64,000 bases of DNA from Tissierellaceae bacterium (GTDB lineage Bacteria; Bacillota; Clostridia; Tissierellales; Tissierellaceae): NCBI GenBank assembly GCA_023229175.1, contig JALNZV010000006.1, forward strand, positions 1 through 64,000, read 5' to 3'. Positions within the stretch are counted from its first letter, which is position 1. Every line of letters starts with the position of its first letter. A program made the position numbers and the translations under genes. Below are positions 9,012 to 18,424 of the stretch, piece by piece. The notes beneath the pieces are model-generated. The model was given only the letters and a program-made list of their open reading frames with translations. It ran no database searches and was not told the origin of the DNA.

Positions 9012-10337
9012 TCATTCTTTTAACTTCTTTATAATATCGTCTACCTTTCTTTTTAAGTCCATATTATCTTTTAAGTCGGAACTTATTTTGTCGTAGGCGT
9101 GTATCACCGTCGTATGATCTCTGCCGCCAAATTCATCCCCTATTTTAGGAAGAGACAAATCTGTCAATTCCCTAGTCAGGTACATGGCTATTTGTCTAGG
9201 GTATGCAATTGCCCTAGTTCTCTTTTTTGAATTAAAATCGTCTATTTTTATTCTAAAGTTTTTTGAAACGATATCTTTTATTAAATCTACAGTTATTTCT
9301 ATGTTTTTATTATTAGATATTATATCTTTTAAGGCCTCTTCTGCCAGTTCTTCAGTTACTTGGGAATTAGCTAAGGAAGAATATGCTACTACCCTGATTA
9401 AAGCCCCCTCCAGTTCTCTTATGTTAGATTGAATTTTGGAAGCTATATAGAGCATCACTTCGTCACTCACTTCTATTTTTTCAATATTTGCTTTTTTCCT
9501 AAGTATTGCTATTCTAGTTTCTAAATCAGGTGGTTGTATATCGGATATTAATCCCCATTCAAATCTAGATCTGAGTCTATCTTCTAAGGTAGGTATTTCT
9601 TTCGGAGGTCTATCACTAGATATTATTATCTGTTTATTTGCTTCGTGTAAAGCGTTAAAAGTGTGAAAAAATTCTTCCTGAGTTCCTTCTTTCCCAGCTA
9701 TAAATTGTATATCGTCCACCAGGAGTACGTCTATATTTCTATACTTATTTCTAAATTCTTCATTTCTATATTCTCTAATAGAGTTTATCAATTCATTTGT
9801 GAATTTTTCAGATGATACATATACTACTTTGGAAGATGGATTTTGGCTGAGTATGTAATGTCCAATTGCATGCATTAAATGTGTCTTTCCTAATCCTACA
9901 CCACCATATATAAAAAGTGGATTATATGCCTGAGCAGGAGCTTCTGCAACTGCCAGTGAAGCAGCATGGGCAAATCTATTGCTGCTACCTATAACAAATG
10001 TATCAAATGTATACTTTGGGTTTAATTGGGATCTTTGATTGTATTCTCCAGATTCCTGTACCATTGATTGGTTTAGATTATATTCCTCACCTGGGATAAT
10101 AAAAACAATATCTAAATCTTCCTCTGTTACGTGCTTTATAGCATTTTTAATGAGGTTTTGATATCTTCCAACCAATATGCCTTTTGTAAATTCATTTGGT
10201 GCTGCTAAAATTACTTTATCGGAAGAGATGCTAACAGGCTCTATGGTATTAAACCAAGTATTAAAACTAACTTCTGTCAATTCAACTTTCATTAAATTCA
10301 AGACTTCACTCCAAATATTATCTAATCCTGAAGACAT
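9012..10337 (-). CDS. dnaA: chromosomal replication initiator DnaA
   Basis: A 441-aa protein with all four DnaA domains. There is an N-terminal DnaB-interaction segment (NIWSEVLNLMK...SFNTWF) and a short linker (about 85-105). The AAA+ domain has Walker A IYGGVGLGKTHL (about 143-154), Walker B VLLVDDIQF (about 204-212) and sensor motifs. The C-terminal box-binding helix-turn-helix ends in FGGRDHTTVIHAYDKI. It binds the flanking DnaA boxes, melts the origin and represses its own promoter in related bacteria. It is the first gene of the minus-strand dnaA-gyrA unit. Confidence 0.98.
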   Translation of the reverse strand: MSSGLDNIWSEVLNLMKVELTEVSFNTWFNTIEPVSISSDKVILAAPNEFTKGILVGRYQNLIKNAIKHVTEEDLDIVFIIPGEEYNLNQSMVQESGEYNQRSQLNPKYTFDTFVIGSSNRFAHAASLAVAEAPAQAYNPLFIYGGVGLGKTHLMHAIGHYILSQNPSSKVVYVSSEKFTNELINSIREYRNEEFRNKYRNIDVLLVDDIQFIAGKEGTQEEFFHTFNALHEANKQIIISSDRPPKEIPTLEDRLRSRFEWGLISDIQPPDLETRIAILRKKANIEKIEVSDEVMLYIASKIQSNIRELEGALIRVVAYSSLANSQVTEELAEEALKDIISNNKNIEITVDLIKDIVSKNFRIKIDDFNSKKRTRAIAYPRQIAMYLTRELTDLSLPKIGDEFGGRDHTTVIHAYDKISSDLKDNMDLKRKVDDIIKKLKE

Positions 10338-10805
10338 AAATTTACCTCCTATTACATTAAAATTATTGCCATTTTAAAAATATATAAACGGATTTTACCA
10401 TAGGGCTTAGGTTGTCCCCAATTCTTGTGTATAAAGTTTAATGAATATATAATAAAAATCATATACAAAAATTTGTTGATAATTTTATAATACTTTGTGT
10501 ATATAATTAATTGAATAAAGTTATTAACTTATTAACATTTTATATAAACGGTGTAATGTGGATAAAAAATGAGTAAAATACAATATTTTATTTATAAATA
10601 ACCTATAGTTATACACAAGTTATCCACAAAATGTGTATAACTATGGTTGTTGATACTATTAAAAAAGTTATTCACATGTATTTTAATGATAGCAGAAATT
10701 AAAAATATATTCAATAAAATTATCCACAAGACTAATAGATTGTGTATAACTTTTTGTCACTGAATGTTAATAAATTTTATACTATGCTGTAATTATTTAA
10801 AATTC
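10338..10805. other. outer oriC region upstream of dnaA (DnaA-box cluster)
   Basis: No ORF is present. Exact DnaA boxes TTATCCACA/TGTGGATAA occur at 10557-10565, 10620-10628 and 10720-10728. One-mismatch boxes (TTATACACA, TTATTCACA and complements) occur at 10426-10434, 10609-10617, 10632-10640, 10668-10676 and 10741-10749. The tight set 10609-10640 has three boxes in 32 bp. AT-rich DNA (about 10440-10560) lies between the cluster and dnaA. This is the incAB-like half of the origin; the dnaA promoter must also lie here, but no clear hexamers were found. Confidence 0.9.
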
Positions 10806-10834
10806 TTGACATATGGTAATTAAGTCAATATAAT
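10806..10834 (+). promoter_or_regulatory. consensus sigma-A promoter of rpmH-rnpA
   Basis: A perfect TTGACA (10806-10811), a 17-bp spacer and a perfect TATAAT (10829-10834) lie 77 bp upstream of the rpmH start. This fits the high expression needed for a ribosomal protein gene. Confidence 0.9.
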
Positions 10835-10911
10835 TATTAGTAGTATTTATTTCAATTTGTTAAAACTCCATATTATATATGAAGATACCCTATTGAAGGA
10901 GGTGTTTTTTT

Positions 10912-11046
10912 ATGAAGAGAACTTATCAACCGAAAAAAAGACAAAGAAGCAGAGAGCATGGTTTTAGAAAAAGAATGAGGACAAAAGCAGGTAGGGAAAT
11001 AATAAGAGCTAGAAGAAAAAGAGGAAGAAAGAAATTAACTGCATAA
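10912..11046 (+). CDS. rpmH: 50S ribosomal protein L34
   Basis: A 44-aa, highly basic protein beginning MKRTYQPKKRQRSREHGFRKRM and ending KRGRKKLTA, which matches L34 over its whole length. AAGGAGG lies 11 nt before the ATG. It is a small protein of the large ribosomal subunit and is always found next to dnaA and rnpA in this phylum. The gene points away from dnaA, with the outer oriC region between them. Confidence 0.98.
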   Translation: MKRTYQPKKRQRSREHGFRKRMRTKAGREIIRARRKRGRKKLTA

Positions 11047-11072
11047 GGCCCCTAGTTTGGTGGCCTTTTTTT
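11045..11072 (+). terminator. terminator/attenuator after rpmH
   Basis: An AAGGCC...GGCCTT stem begins within the rpmH stop codon and is followed by seven T. The next gene starts 35 bp later without an obvious new promoter, so partial read-through into rnpA is likely. Confidence 0.75.
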
Positions 11073-11106
11073 GCTAGTTTGTGTTTTCTCAAAGGGTGTT
11101 ATTATA

Positions 11107-11445
11107 ATGGATAAAGTAAATAGGCTAAGGAGTAATATGGAGTTTAAAAAAGTATATAGTGGTGGAAAAAATTATTGGAATAAGTATTTAATTATCTATG
11201 TTAGAAAAAATAATTTAAACTATACTAGGATTGGGTATTCCATTAGTAAAAAAGTAGGAAATTCTGTGGTTAGAAATAAAATTAGAAGAAGGATGAAAGA
11301 AATATATCGTTTGAAATTAAATAATATAAAGGAAGGGTATGATATAATTATTATACCTAAGAGAAATGCGGTAAACATTTCCTATTTGGAATTAGAAAGT
11401 GCGATGCTCCATATTTTTAAACTTGGAGATATTATAGAGAAATAG
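11107..11445 (+). CDS. rnpA: ribonuclease P protein component
   Basis: About 112 aa, basic, with the family motif RIGYSISKKVGNSVVRNKIRRRMKEIYR (centre of the protein), where the RNR-type basic residues bind precursor tRNA and P RNA. It is the protein cofactor of the tRNA 5'-end maturation ribozyme. The ATG at 11107 is preceded by AAAGGGTG; an earlier in-frame start at 11071 lies inside the rpmH terminator and is rejected. Confidence 0.96.
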   Translation: MDKVNRLRSNMEFKKVYSGGKNYWNKYLIIYVRKNNLNYTRIGYSISKKVGNSVVRNKIRRRMKEIYRLKLNNIKEGYDIIIIPKRNAVNISYLELESAMLHIFKLGDIIEK

Positions 11446-11454
11446 AGTGATAAT

Positions 11455-11670
11455 ATGAAAAAAATAATTATTTTGATAATAAAGTTTTATCAAAAGGTAA
11501 TTTCAAGATATATATTAACTGGTAGAAGTTGCAGATTTTATCCAACTTGTTCAGATTATTCTATTCAAGCTTATGAGAAGTACGGCATAGTTAAGGGCAC
11601 TTATTTAAGTGTAAATAGAGTATTAAGATGTAATCCGTTTAATGAAGGTGGATACGATCCACTTAAATGA
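11455..11670 (+). CDS. yidD: membrane protein insertion efficiency factor YidD
   Basis: A 71-aa protein with the whole YidD signature: YQKVISRYILTGRSCRFYPTCSDYSIQAYEKYG, with the three conserved cysteines, then NRVLRCNPFNEGGYDPL. It is a small inner-leaflet protein that aids YidC-dependent insertion. It lies between rnpA and yidC, 9 bp from rnpA, the universal arrangement. Confidence 0.96.
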   Translation: MKKIIILIIKFYQKVISRYILTGRSCRFYPTCSDYSIQAYEKYGIVKGTYLSVNRVLRCNPFNEGGYDPLK

Positions 11671-11684
11671 TGGGGGGTTAGTAA

Positions 11685-12392
11685 ATGTCAGCTTTTTTAG
11701 GTAATATTTTGGGTGGGCTATTGAAATTAGTCTACGATACGGTTTCATCCATTGGTTCGGAGCCAGAAACTTTTTCCTTTTATGCCATGGCAATTATAGT
11801 TACTACAATAATATTTAAGTTGTTACTTTTGCCTGTTAGCATGCATCAGACGAAGTCTACAAAAAAGATGGGGGAAATTCAACCAAGGATAAAGGAAATA
11901 CAAACTAAATATAAAAACGATCCACAGACCATGCAGGCAAAGACTATGGAACTATATAAAGAAGCAAAATATAATCCAGCGTCTGGCTGTTTAATACTTA
12001 TAATTCAAATTCCTATTATTTTTGCTTTCTTTAAAGTTATGCGTGAACCTACTCTATATGCTTTTAAGGATGTGGCCGCTTATGAGGCCATGAATAAGGC
12101 TTTTTTCTGGATTAAAAATCTGGAAAATCCAGATCCATTACTATGGGGTTTGCCACTATTGGCAGCAGCAACCACATATTTGCAATCTGTTACAATGTCA
12201 GCATCTAATCCGGATCAACAAGCCCAAAGTACTATGAAAACAATGAATATGTTTCTCCCAGTTATGATTTTTATGGCTGCCAAAGGATTTGCAGCTGGAC
12301 TTGCGTTGTATTGGGTAATAAGTAATGTTTTCTCTATTGTACAACAATTAATTTCCAATAGGTCTTTAGGTAAGATTAAGGAGGAGAAATGA
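11685..12392 (+). CDS. yidC: membrane protein insertase YidC/Oxa1 (SpoIIIJ type)
   Basis: A 235-aa polytopic protein of the short Gram-positive YidC type. About five hydrophobic segments are visible, starting at about 28-50 (FYAMAIIVTTIIFKLLLLPV). The cytoplasmic hairpin KKMGEIQPRIKEIQTKYKNDPQTMQ and the C-terminal GLALYWVISNVFSIVQQ are characteristic. It inserts and folds membrane proteins alone or with SecYEG. The N-terminal lipobox seen in some homologues is absent. The downstream khpB completes the cluster. Confidence 0.96.
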   Translation: MSAFLGNILGGLLKLVYDTVSSIGSEPETFSFYAMAIIVTTIIFKLLLLPVSMHQTKSTKKMGEIQPRIKEIQTKYKNDPQTMQAKTMELYKEAKYNPASGCLILIIQIPIIFAFFKVMREPTLYAFKDVAAYEAMNKAFFWIKNLENPDPLLWGLPLLAAATTYLQSVTMSASNPDQQAQSTMKTMNMFLPVMIFMAAKGFAAGLALYWVISNVFSIVQQLISNRSLGKIKEEK

Positions 12393-12396
12393 GATA

Positions 12397-13023
12397 ATGA
12401 AATCCATTATTAAAGTATCGAAAACCGTTGAAGATGCCATAAATGAAGGTTTAATGGAATTAAATGTAAATAAGAGTGATGTAGAAATAGAGGTAATTGA
12501 AGAACCGAGTAAGGGATTATTCGGCATAATTGGTGGGAAGGATGCAAAGGTAAAAATTACGGTAATATACGATCCTGTAGAGGTCGCTGAGAATTTTATC
12601 TATAAGGTTTTACATTCTATGCAGATTAAAGCAGAGTGTATTGTAAATAAAGGTGTAGATAATTTGACCATTGATATAACTGATATTAGTTCTTCTGACA
12701 TGGGTATATTAATAGGGAAAAGAGGTAATACCTTAGATGCAATACAATATCTACTGAGCCTTACTATTAATAAAAGCAAGGAAAACTATATAAAGGTAAT
12801 AGTAGATATAGAAGGGTATAGGGCCAAAAGAGAGGAAACTCTAATTAGATTGGCAAATAAAATGGCAGAAAAGGCCAGGTATAGCAGAAGATTAGTAAAG
12901 CTTGAACCTATGAACCCCTATGAGAGAAGAATAATACATTCGGCATTGCAGAATAAAAGTGGAATAACAACCTATAGTGAAGGGGATGAACCCTTTAGGA
13001 GAGTAGTTATACAATCAAAATAA
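12397..13023 (+). CDS. khpB: RNA-binding protein KhpB (Jag/SpoIIIJ-associated)
   Basis: A 208-aa protein with three domains in order. The Jag-N domain covers about 1-55 (SKTVEDAINEGLMEL...GLFGIIGGKDAKV), the KH domain about 70-140 (with GILIGKRGNTLDAIQYLL), and the R3H domain occupies the last 65 residues (ARYSRRLVKLEPMNPYERRIIHSALQ). KhpB binds RNA, with KhpA in other bacteria, and affects cell-wall and sporulation gene expression. It is 4 bp after yidC and ends the rpmH operon before a strong terminator. Confidence 0.94.
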   Translation: MKSIIKVSKTVEDAINEGLMELNVNKSDVEIEVIEEPSKGLFGIIGGKDAKVKITVIYDPVEVAENFIYKVLHSMQIKAECIVNKGVDNLTIDITDISSSDMGILIGKRGNTLDAIQYLLSLTINKSKENYIKVIVDIEGYRAKREETLIRLANKMAEKARYSRRLVKLEPMNPYERRIIHSALQNKSGITTYSEGDEPFRRVVIQSK

Positions 13024-13030
13024 GACAATA

Positions 13031-13058
13031 AACCCAGTATAATACTGGGTTCTTCTTA
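13031..13058 (+). terminator. terminator after khpB
   Basis: AACCCAGTAT and ATACTGGGTT form a perfect 10-bp stem around one base, followed by TCTTCTT. It closes the rpmH-rnpA-yidD-yidC-khpB unit. Confidence 0.85.
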
Positions 13059-13129
13059 TAATTATGTAAATAATATATTATAGGCAATACTGATGCATTT
13101 AATGTCGGTATGTTTTTGGAGGTGATATT

Positions 13130-14503
13130 TTGACAATTGCAGCTATATCTACATCTATTGGAGAAGCAGGTATTGGCATTGTAAGAATCAGTGGCAAGAA
13201 GTCACTGGATATTGGAAATAAAATATTTAGAGGAAATAAAGTTGAAAAACTGGATAAGAGCCTAAACAGGAGATTGGTGTATGGACATATAGTAGATGGG
13301 GAAAGGGATTTGTTAATTGACGAAGTATTAATTTCCTTTATGGCCGGTCCAAATACCTATACTAGGGAAGATATGGTGGAGGTTTATTGCCACGGAGGGA
13401 TTATTTCAGTAAGAAAGGTCCTGGACCTAGTATTGAGAAACGGTGCCAGGATTGCAGAAGCTGGTGAATTTACAAAGAGGGCATTTTTAAATGGAAGATT
13501 GGATTTATCCCAAGCAGAAGCAGTAATAGATATGATAAGGGCTAAAACTGACAAGAGCTTTGAGGCATCTTTGGGTCAACTGGAGGGTTCCCTATCTAAT
13601 AAAGTCAAAAATATAAGGAATATTTTACTTGAGATGATAGCCCATGTGGAGGTATCAATTGATTTTCCAGATGAGGACATTGAAGAGGTAACCTATGAGG
13701 ACTTGGAGAGAAGTGCTTATACAGTAAAAGAGGAGATAGAAAAATTACTGTCAACTTCCCAAAGGGGGAGAATATTAAGAGATGGTTTAAATACAGTTAT
13801 ATTAGGTAAACCCAATGTTGGAAAATCATCCTTATTAAATGCAATCCTCAGGGAGAACAGGGCAATAGTGACGAATATCCCAGGGACTACTAGGGATATA
13901 ATTGAGGAGTATATAAATATAGATGGTATTCCGCTTAAGATAGTAGATACTGCGGGAATTCGGGTAACAGAAGATGTTGTAGAGCAAATTGGAGTAAATA
14001 AGGCCAAGGAAACCGTGGAAAAGGCAGATTTAATAATTGCCATATTCGATGGTTCAAGGGAACTTTCTGAGGAAGATTTTGAAATAATTGACCTCATAAA
14101 AGATAAAAAGAGTATAATATTGTTAAATAAAACTGATTTACCGTTGAAATTGACCAGGGCCTATTTGAAATCCCTGTTAGGGGAAAGGGAAATAATAGAT
14201 TCCTCCATAGAATTAGGTACTGGCCTAGATATACTCGAGAAAAACATTAAAGAGTTGTTTTATAGTGGACAGGTGGAAATAAATTCTGATACTATAGTTA
14301 CAAACATTAGACATAAGAGCTTGCTGGAGAAAGCCTTGGAAAATATATCTCAGGCATTAATCGATATAAAATCCAATGTGCCAATTGATTGTATCGAGGT
14401 GGATTTACGAAATTGCTGGGAGGATCTAGGCGAAATTTCAGGAGATACAGTGGGAGAAGATATTTTAGATAAGATATTCGCTGAATTTTGTATTGGAAAA
14501 TAG
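13130..14503 (+). CDS. mnmE: tRNA modification GTPase MnmE
   Basis: A 457-aa protein starting at TTG (GGAGGTG upstream). The N-terminal folate-binding domain begins TIAAISTSIGEAGIGIVRISG. The central G domain carries GKPNVGKSSLLN (about 226-237), the switch region GTTRD, DTAGI and NKTD. The C-terminal catalytic-site motif FCIGK ends the protein. With MnmG it adds the aminomethyl-type group to U34 of certain tRNAs. It is 26-35 bp upstream of mnmG, as usual. Confidence 0.97.
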   Translation: MTIAAISTSIGEAGIGIVRISGKKSLDIGNKIFRGNKVEKLDKSLNRRLVYGHIVDGERDLLIDEVLISFMAGPNTYTREDMVEVYCHGGIISVRKVLDLVLRNGARIAEAGEFTKRAFLNGRLDLSQAEAVIDMIRAKTDKSFEASLGQLEGSLSNKVKNIRNILLEMIAHVEVSIDFPDEDIEEVTYEDLERSAYTVKEEIEKLLSTSQRGRILRDGLNTVILGKPNVGKSSLLNAILRENRAIVTNIPGTTRDIIEEYINIDGIPLKIVDTAGIRVTEDVVEQIGVNKAKETVEKADLIIAIFDGSRELSEEDFEIIDLIKDKKSIILLNKTDLPLKLTRAYLKSLLGEREIIDSSIELGTGLDILEKNIKELFYSGQVEINSDTIVTNIRHKSLLEKALENISQALIDIKSNVPIDCIEVDLRNCWEDLGEISGDTVGEDILDKIFAEFCIGK

Positions 14504-14537
14504 TTAGTTTTACCTTAATATTAGAAAGGTGATTGAA

Positions 14538-16451
14538 ATGAAAGAAGTAAAGAAATATTTGGCAGGAGACTATGATGTAGTGGTTATAGGGGCTGGACAT
14601 GCTGGAGTAGAAGCTGCTTTATCAAGTAGTAGAATGGGTTTAAATACTTTGATTATGACCATGAGCTTAGATTCCATTGTGGCTTTATCCTGCAATCCAA
14701 ATATTGGAGGTACTGGAAAGGGACATTTAGTTAGAGAAATAGACGCTTTAGGTGGGGAAATGGCCCTTAATATTGACAAGTCATTTATTCAGTCCAGGAT
14801 GTTAAACACCTCAAAAGGTCCTGCTGTTCACTCCTTAAGGGTTCAAGCTGATAAAAAGAAATACCATATGGAAATGAAAAAGGTATTAGAAGATGAGCCA
14901 AATTTGACATTGAGACAAGGGGAAATAGTAGACATTTTCATAGACGATACGGGGGTAAAAGGTGTTGCAACTAGAACGGGTGCCGTTTACAATTGCAAGG
15001 CTGTAGTCGTGGCTACAGGTACCTATTTAAAGGGAAGAGTATATATAGGTGAGGTAAACTACGAGTCTGGTCCCGATGGCATGTTTCCATCTCTTCAATT
15101 ATCCGATGCCTTAAGGGATAAGGGTTTTTATTTGAGGAGGATGAAGACTGGTACGCCTGCTAGGGTCCACAAGGATAGCATTGATTATTCTAAAATGGAA
15201 ATTCAACCTGGAGACGACGAGATAATCCCATTTTCATTTTTGAATGTGGGAAAGGATTTAAGCCGTGAGCAAGTGCCTTGTTATTTAACGTATACCACTG
15301 AGAAGATGCATGAAATTATAAGGGTAAATTTACATCGATCCCCTATGTATGCAGGCGAAATTGAAGGTATTGGCCCTAGATATTGTCCATCTATTGAAGA
15401 TAAAATAGTCCGTTTTTCTGACAAGGATAAACATCAAATATTTATTGAACCGGAGGGCCTCGATACTAAGGAAATGTATGTCCAAGGGGCTAGCTCAACT
15501 TTACCTGAAGAGACTCAATTGGAGATGTACAGGGAAATCATAGGTCTTGAGAATGTAAAGTTTATGAGGTCCGCCTATGCCATTGAATACGATGCTATAG
15601 ATGCTACAACCCTTAAAAGGACATTGGAACACAAGGAAATTTCTAATTTATTTTTTGCAGGGCAGATTAATGGCTCCTCTGGATACGAAGAAGCTGCAGC
15701 TCAGGGGTTAATGGCGGGAATAAATGCCGTACTCAATATAAGGGGGGAAGAACCTTTTATTTTAGATAGGTCTGAAGCGTACATTGGAGTGCTAATAGAC
15801 GATTTGGTTACAAAAGAAACTGATGAACCCTATAGAATGATGACTTCTAGGGCTGAATATAGGCTTACCCTTAGACAGGACAATGCAGATTTAAGGTTGA
15901 CAGAAAAAGGATATAAGATAGGTCTCGTGTCTGAAGAAAGGTATTTGAGGACATTGGAGAAAAAAAATGCCATAGAAAGCGAAATTAATAGGTTAGGTAA
16001 ATTGCAGATTAATCCCACAAAAGAAAACAATGAAATAATAAAACAATTAGGTAGTTCCATCCTTTCTAATCCAGTTAGTCTTTTGGATTTAATTAAAAGG
16101 CCAGAATTGGGATACGATATAGTGGGACCCTTAGATTTAAACAGGCCGGAACTTCTAAGGGAAATAAGACTACAGGTTGAGACAGAAATAAAGTACGATG
16201 GATATATTAAGAAACAAATGATTCAAATTGAGCAATTTAAAAAACTGGAGAATAAAAGATTAGATCAGAATTTCGATTATGATTTGGTAAGGGGTCTTAG
16301 CAACGAGGCAAAACAAAAGCTAAACAATATTAAGCCCGATTCTGTAGGGCAGGCCTCTAGAATTTCAGGGGTTTCCCCATCAGATATAAATGTGCTGCTT
16401 ATATATTTAGAACAAAGGAGAAGGGAAGAAAGGATAGGATCCAATGGATAA
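14538..16451 (+). CDS. mnmG: tRNA uridine-5-carboxymethylaminomethyl modification enzyme MnmG
   Basis: About 637 aa, normal for the long GidA type. The FAD-binding motif is VVIGAGHAGVEAALSSSRMG close to the N-terminus; the family signature GPRYCPSIEDKIVRF and the region FFAGQINGSSGYEEAAAQG are present, and the C-terminal helical domain ends the protein. The ATG at 14538 follows AGAAAGGTG by 7 nt; the in-frame GTG at 14529 lies inside that site. The last 8 bp overlap rsmG, suggesting translational coupling. Confidence 0.97.
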   Translation: MKEVKKYLAGDYDVVVIGAGHAGVEAALSSSRMGLNTLIMTMSLDSIVALSCNPNIGGTGKGHLVREIDALGGEMALNIDKSFIQSRMLNTSKGPAVHSLRVQADKKKYHMEMKKVLEDEPNLTLRQGEIVDIFIDDTGVKGVATRTGAVYNCKAVVVATGTYLKGRVYIGEVNYESGPDGMFPSLQLSDALRDKGFYLRRMKTGTPARVHKDSIDYSKMEIQPGDDEIIPFSFLNVGKDLSREQVPCYLTYTTEKMHEIIRVNLHRSPMYAGEIEGIGPRYCPSIEDKIVRFSDKDKHQIFIEPEGLDTKEMYVQGASSTLPEETQLEMYREIIGLENVKFMRSAYAIEYDAIDATTLKRTLEHKEISNLFFAGQINGSSGYEEAAAQGLMAGINAVLNIRGEEPFILDRSEAYIGVLIDDLVTKETDEPYRMMTSRAEYRLTLRQDNADLRLTEKGYKIGLVSEERYLRTLEKKNAIESEINRLGKLQINPTKENNEIIKQLGSSILSNPVSLLDLIKRPELGYDIVGPLDLNRPELLREIRLQVETEIKYDGYIKKQMIQIEQFKKLENKRLDQNFDYDLVRGLSNEAKQKLNNIKPDSVGQASRISGVSPSDINVLLIYLEQRRREERIGSNG

Positions 16452-17160
16452 TCCAGACATTTTATTGCAGGGAGCTGCAAAACTTAAAATCGACTTAAAT
16501 AGTAAACAAGCAATGAAATTTCAGATATATAAAACTCTATTAAAGGAATGGAATAGGAAAATTAATATTACAGCAATAACTGACGATGCTGAAATAGATA
16601 TTAAACATTTTCTAGATAGTCTAACTCCCATAGCTACTAATTTATTCTTTGATGATGCAAAGGTTATTGACATCGGTACAGGTGGTGGCTTTCCTGGTTT
16701 ACCCCTTAAGATTGTTAATGAAAACTTAGATATGACTTTATTAGATAGCTTAAATAAGAGGATATCTTTTTTAAATGAAGTAATTAAATCCCTAGAATTA
16801 CAAGGTATAACAGCTATCCATGGAAGGGCTGAAGAATTGGGCAGAGATGTAAAATTCAGAGAAAAATACGACATTTGCATTTCTAGAGCTGTAGCATCTT
16901 TAAATACCTTGTCTGAGTATTGTATGCCATTTATAAAAATTGGGGGACATTTTATTTCAATGAAGGGGCCTGATGTAGAAAATGAATTGGAAGAAGCTGA
17001 AAAAGCAATCCAAGTTCTAGGTGGAAAGGTAATCGACCTTAAATACATTGAAATACCTCAATCAAATATAGTTCATTCTTTGATAATAGTGGAGAAAACC
17101 TCTAAAACTGCGACAAAATACCCTAGAGGAGGAGGCAATCCTAAGAAAAAACCTTTGTAA
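16444..17160 (+). CDS. rsmG: 16S rRNA (guanine527-N7) methyltransferase RsmG
   Basis: A 238-aa SAM-dependent methyltransferase. The SAM-binding motif is VIDIGTGGGFPGLPLKI (about 76-92), followed by SLNKRISFLNEV and the ISRAVASL motif. The C-terminal tail PRGGGNPKKKPL is typical of Gram-positive RsmG. It modifies G527 of 16S rRNA near the decoding centre; loss gives low-level streptomycin resistance in other bacteria. Confidence 0.96.
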   Translation: MDNPDILLQGAAKLKIDLNSKQAMKFQIYKTLLKEWNRKINITAITDDAEIDIKHFLDSLTPIATNLFFDDAKVIDIGTGGGFPGLPLKIVNENLDMTLLDSLNKRISFLNEVIKSLELQGITAIHGRAEELGRDVKFREKYDICISRAVASLNTLSEYCMPFIKIGGHFISMKGPDVENELEEAEKAIQVLGGKVIDLKYIEIPQSNIVHSLIIVEKTSKTATKYPRGGGNPKKKPL

Positions 17161-17259
17161 TTTAGGTTTATTTGTAGGAAAAAACTTGGGCAATAAAGAA
17201 GGAAATATTATAGCAGATGTAGAACTATAGATTAAACTAATTTGGGAAGAGGGATATAA

Positions 17260-18054
17260 ATGAGAAATGTACAAGCGGAAATAAAGTATATTCCCATTGC
17301 TGATATTAGGCCAAATCCATATCAGCCTCGAAGGGACTTTAATCAAAAATCTTTAGAGGAATTAAGTCAGTCAATAAAATCATATGGCGTCATTCAGCCC
17401 ATTAGCGTAAGGCAGATTCGTGCAAATGCCTATGAGCTGATTGCTGGTGAGAGGAGACTTCGCGCTTCGGAAATAGCGAAGCTTGCTGAGATACCTGCCA
17501 TAATCGTAGATTATAGGGATAAGGAGTCTGCCCTAATTGCCTTGATGGAAAACTTACAAAGAGAGGATTTGAACTATATAGAGGAAGCCGAGGGCTATAA
17601 CAACCTTATTGTAGACCACGGATTTACTCAACAGGAAATTGCGGAAAAAATGGGTAAAAGTCAATCTACCATAGCAAATAAACTAAGACTTTTAAAATTG
17701 CCAGAAGACATTAAGGGGGATTTGCTTAGATACAATCTAACAGAAAGACACGGTAGAGCACTATTAAAACTGGCAGGAGACGATTTAAAGAGAAAAATTT
17801 TAAATAGAATTGTAAAAAACGATTTAAATGTAAATAGGGCAGAGTCTCTTGTAGATGGAATATTAACAGATTTGACTAAAAATGAAGAAGACGGAGTTAA
17901 GCAAAACATTAAAAGCCTTATTAGCATAAGAATTTATTTAAATACTATGAAGAAGGCTTTTTCTGCCATAAAAGAATCTGGAATTGAAGCAGAATACAAG
18001 GAGATTGACAAAGGAGACCATGTAGAAGTAGTAGTTAAAATACCAAAGACCTAG
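17260..18054 (+). CDS. noc: nucleoid occlusion protein Noc (ParB family)
   Basis: A 264-aa ParB-like protein. The N-terminal CTP-binding ParB/Srx domain has IRPNPYQPRRDF and GERRLRASEIA; the helix-turn-helix follows at about 125-150 (FTQQEIAEKMGKSQSTIANKLRLL); a C-terminal dimerisation domain ends it. Noc binds specific sites and blocks division over the nucleoid. The position right after rsmG, with parA-parB as a separate pair 10 kb away, is the reason for calling Noc rather than ParB; sequence alone could not separate them with certainty. Confidence 0.85.
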   Translation: MRNVQAEIKYIPIADIRPNPYQPRRDFNQKSLEELSQSIKSYGVIQPISVRQIRANAYELIAGERRLRASEIAKLAEIPAIIVDYRDKESALIALMENLQREDLNYIEEAEGYNNLIVDHGFTQQEIAEKMGKSQSTIANKLRLLKLPEDIKGDLLRYNLTERHGRALLKLAGDDLKRKILNRIVKNDLNVNRAESLVDGILTDLTKNEEDGVKQNIKSLISIRIYLNTMKKAFSAIKESGIEAEYKEIDKGDHVEVVVKIPKT

Positions 18055-18144
18055 AAGGTTTTGTATTTCTAGGTTTATAAAGACAAATTAGGGTATATTA
18101 AAAACAAGAATTAATGACGAGAATACAAGCTTGGAGGTGTCTTC

Positions 18145-18381
18145 ATGGAACCATTGCAATTGGCTTTATTAAGAGTTGTCCAGGATAGTTTTCAGTTGGG
18201 AATCATAACGGCACTACTTTCAGAAAATAATATACCCTATATTCTCAAAGACCAAGGAGCTGGGGGGTACATGAGAATCATAGGTGGTCAATCCCTTTAC
18301 GGCACTGAAATATTAGTTGAAGAATCCTTTTTTGAGAAGGCAAATGAAATAGTGAATACAATATATCCCAATGAAGATTAG
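18145..18381 (+). CDS. DUF2007 family protein (putative signal-transducing protein)
   Basis: A 78-aa protein with the DUF2007 pattern: an N-terminal helix that replaces residues across a bilayer-like fold (LRVVQDSFQLGIITALLSENNIPYILKDQGAGGY) and a final VEESFFEKANEIVNTIY segment. These small proteins resemble the PII-like fold; no function is established. It lies 90 bp after noc with its own AGGTG site, and is followed by the parS-like palindrome. Confidence 0.75.
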   Translation: MEPLQLALLRVVQDSFQLGIITALLSENNIPYILKDQGAGGYMRIIGGQSLYGTEILVEESFFEKANEIVNTIYPNED

Positions 18382-18424
18382 TTCAACGAGATAGGAAATA
18401 TAAATAATTATAAACAGATAAAAA

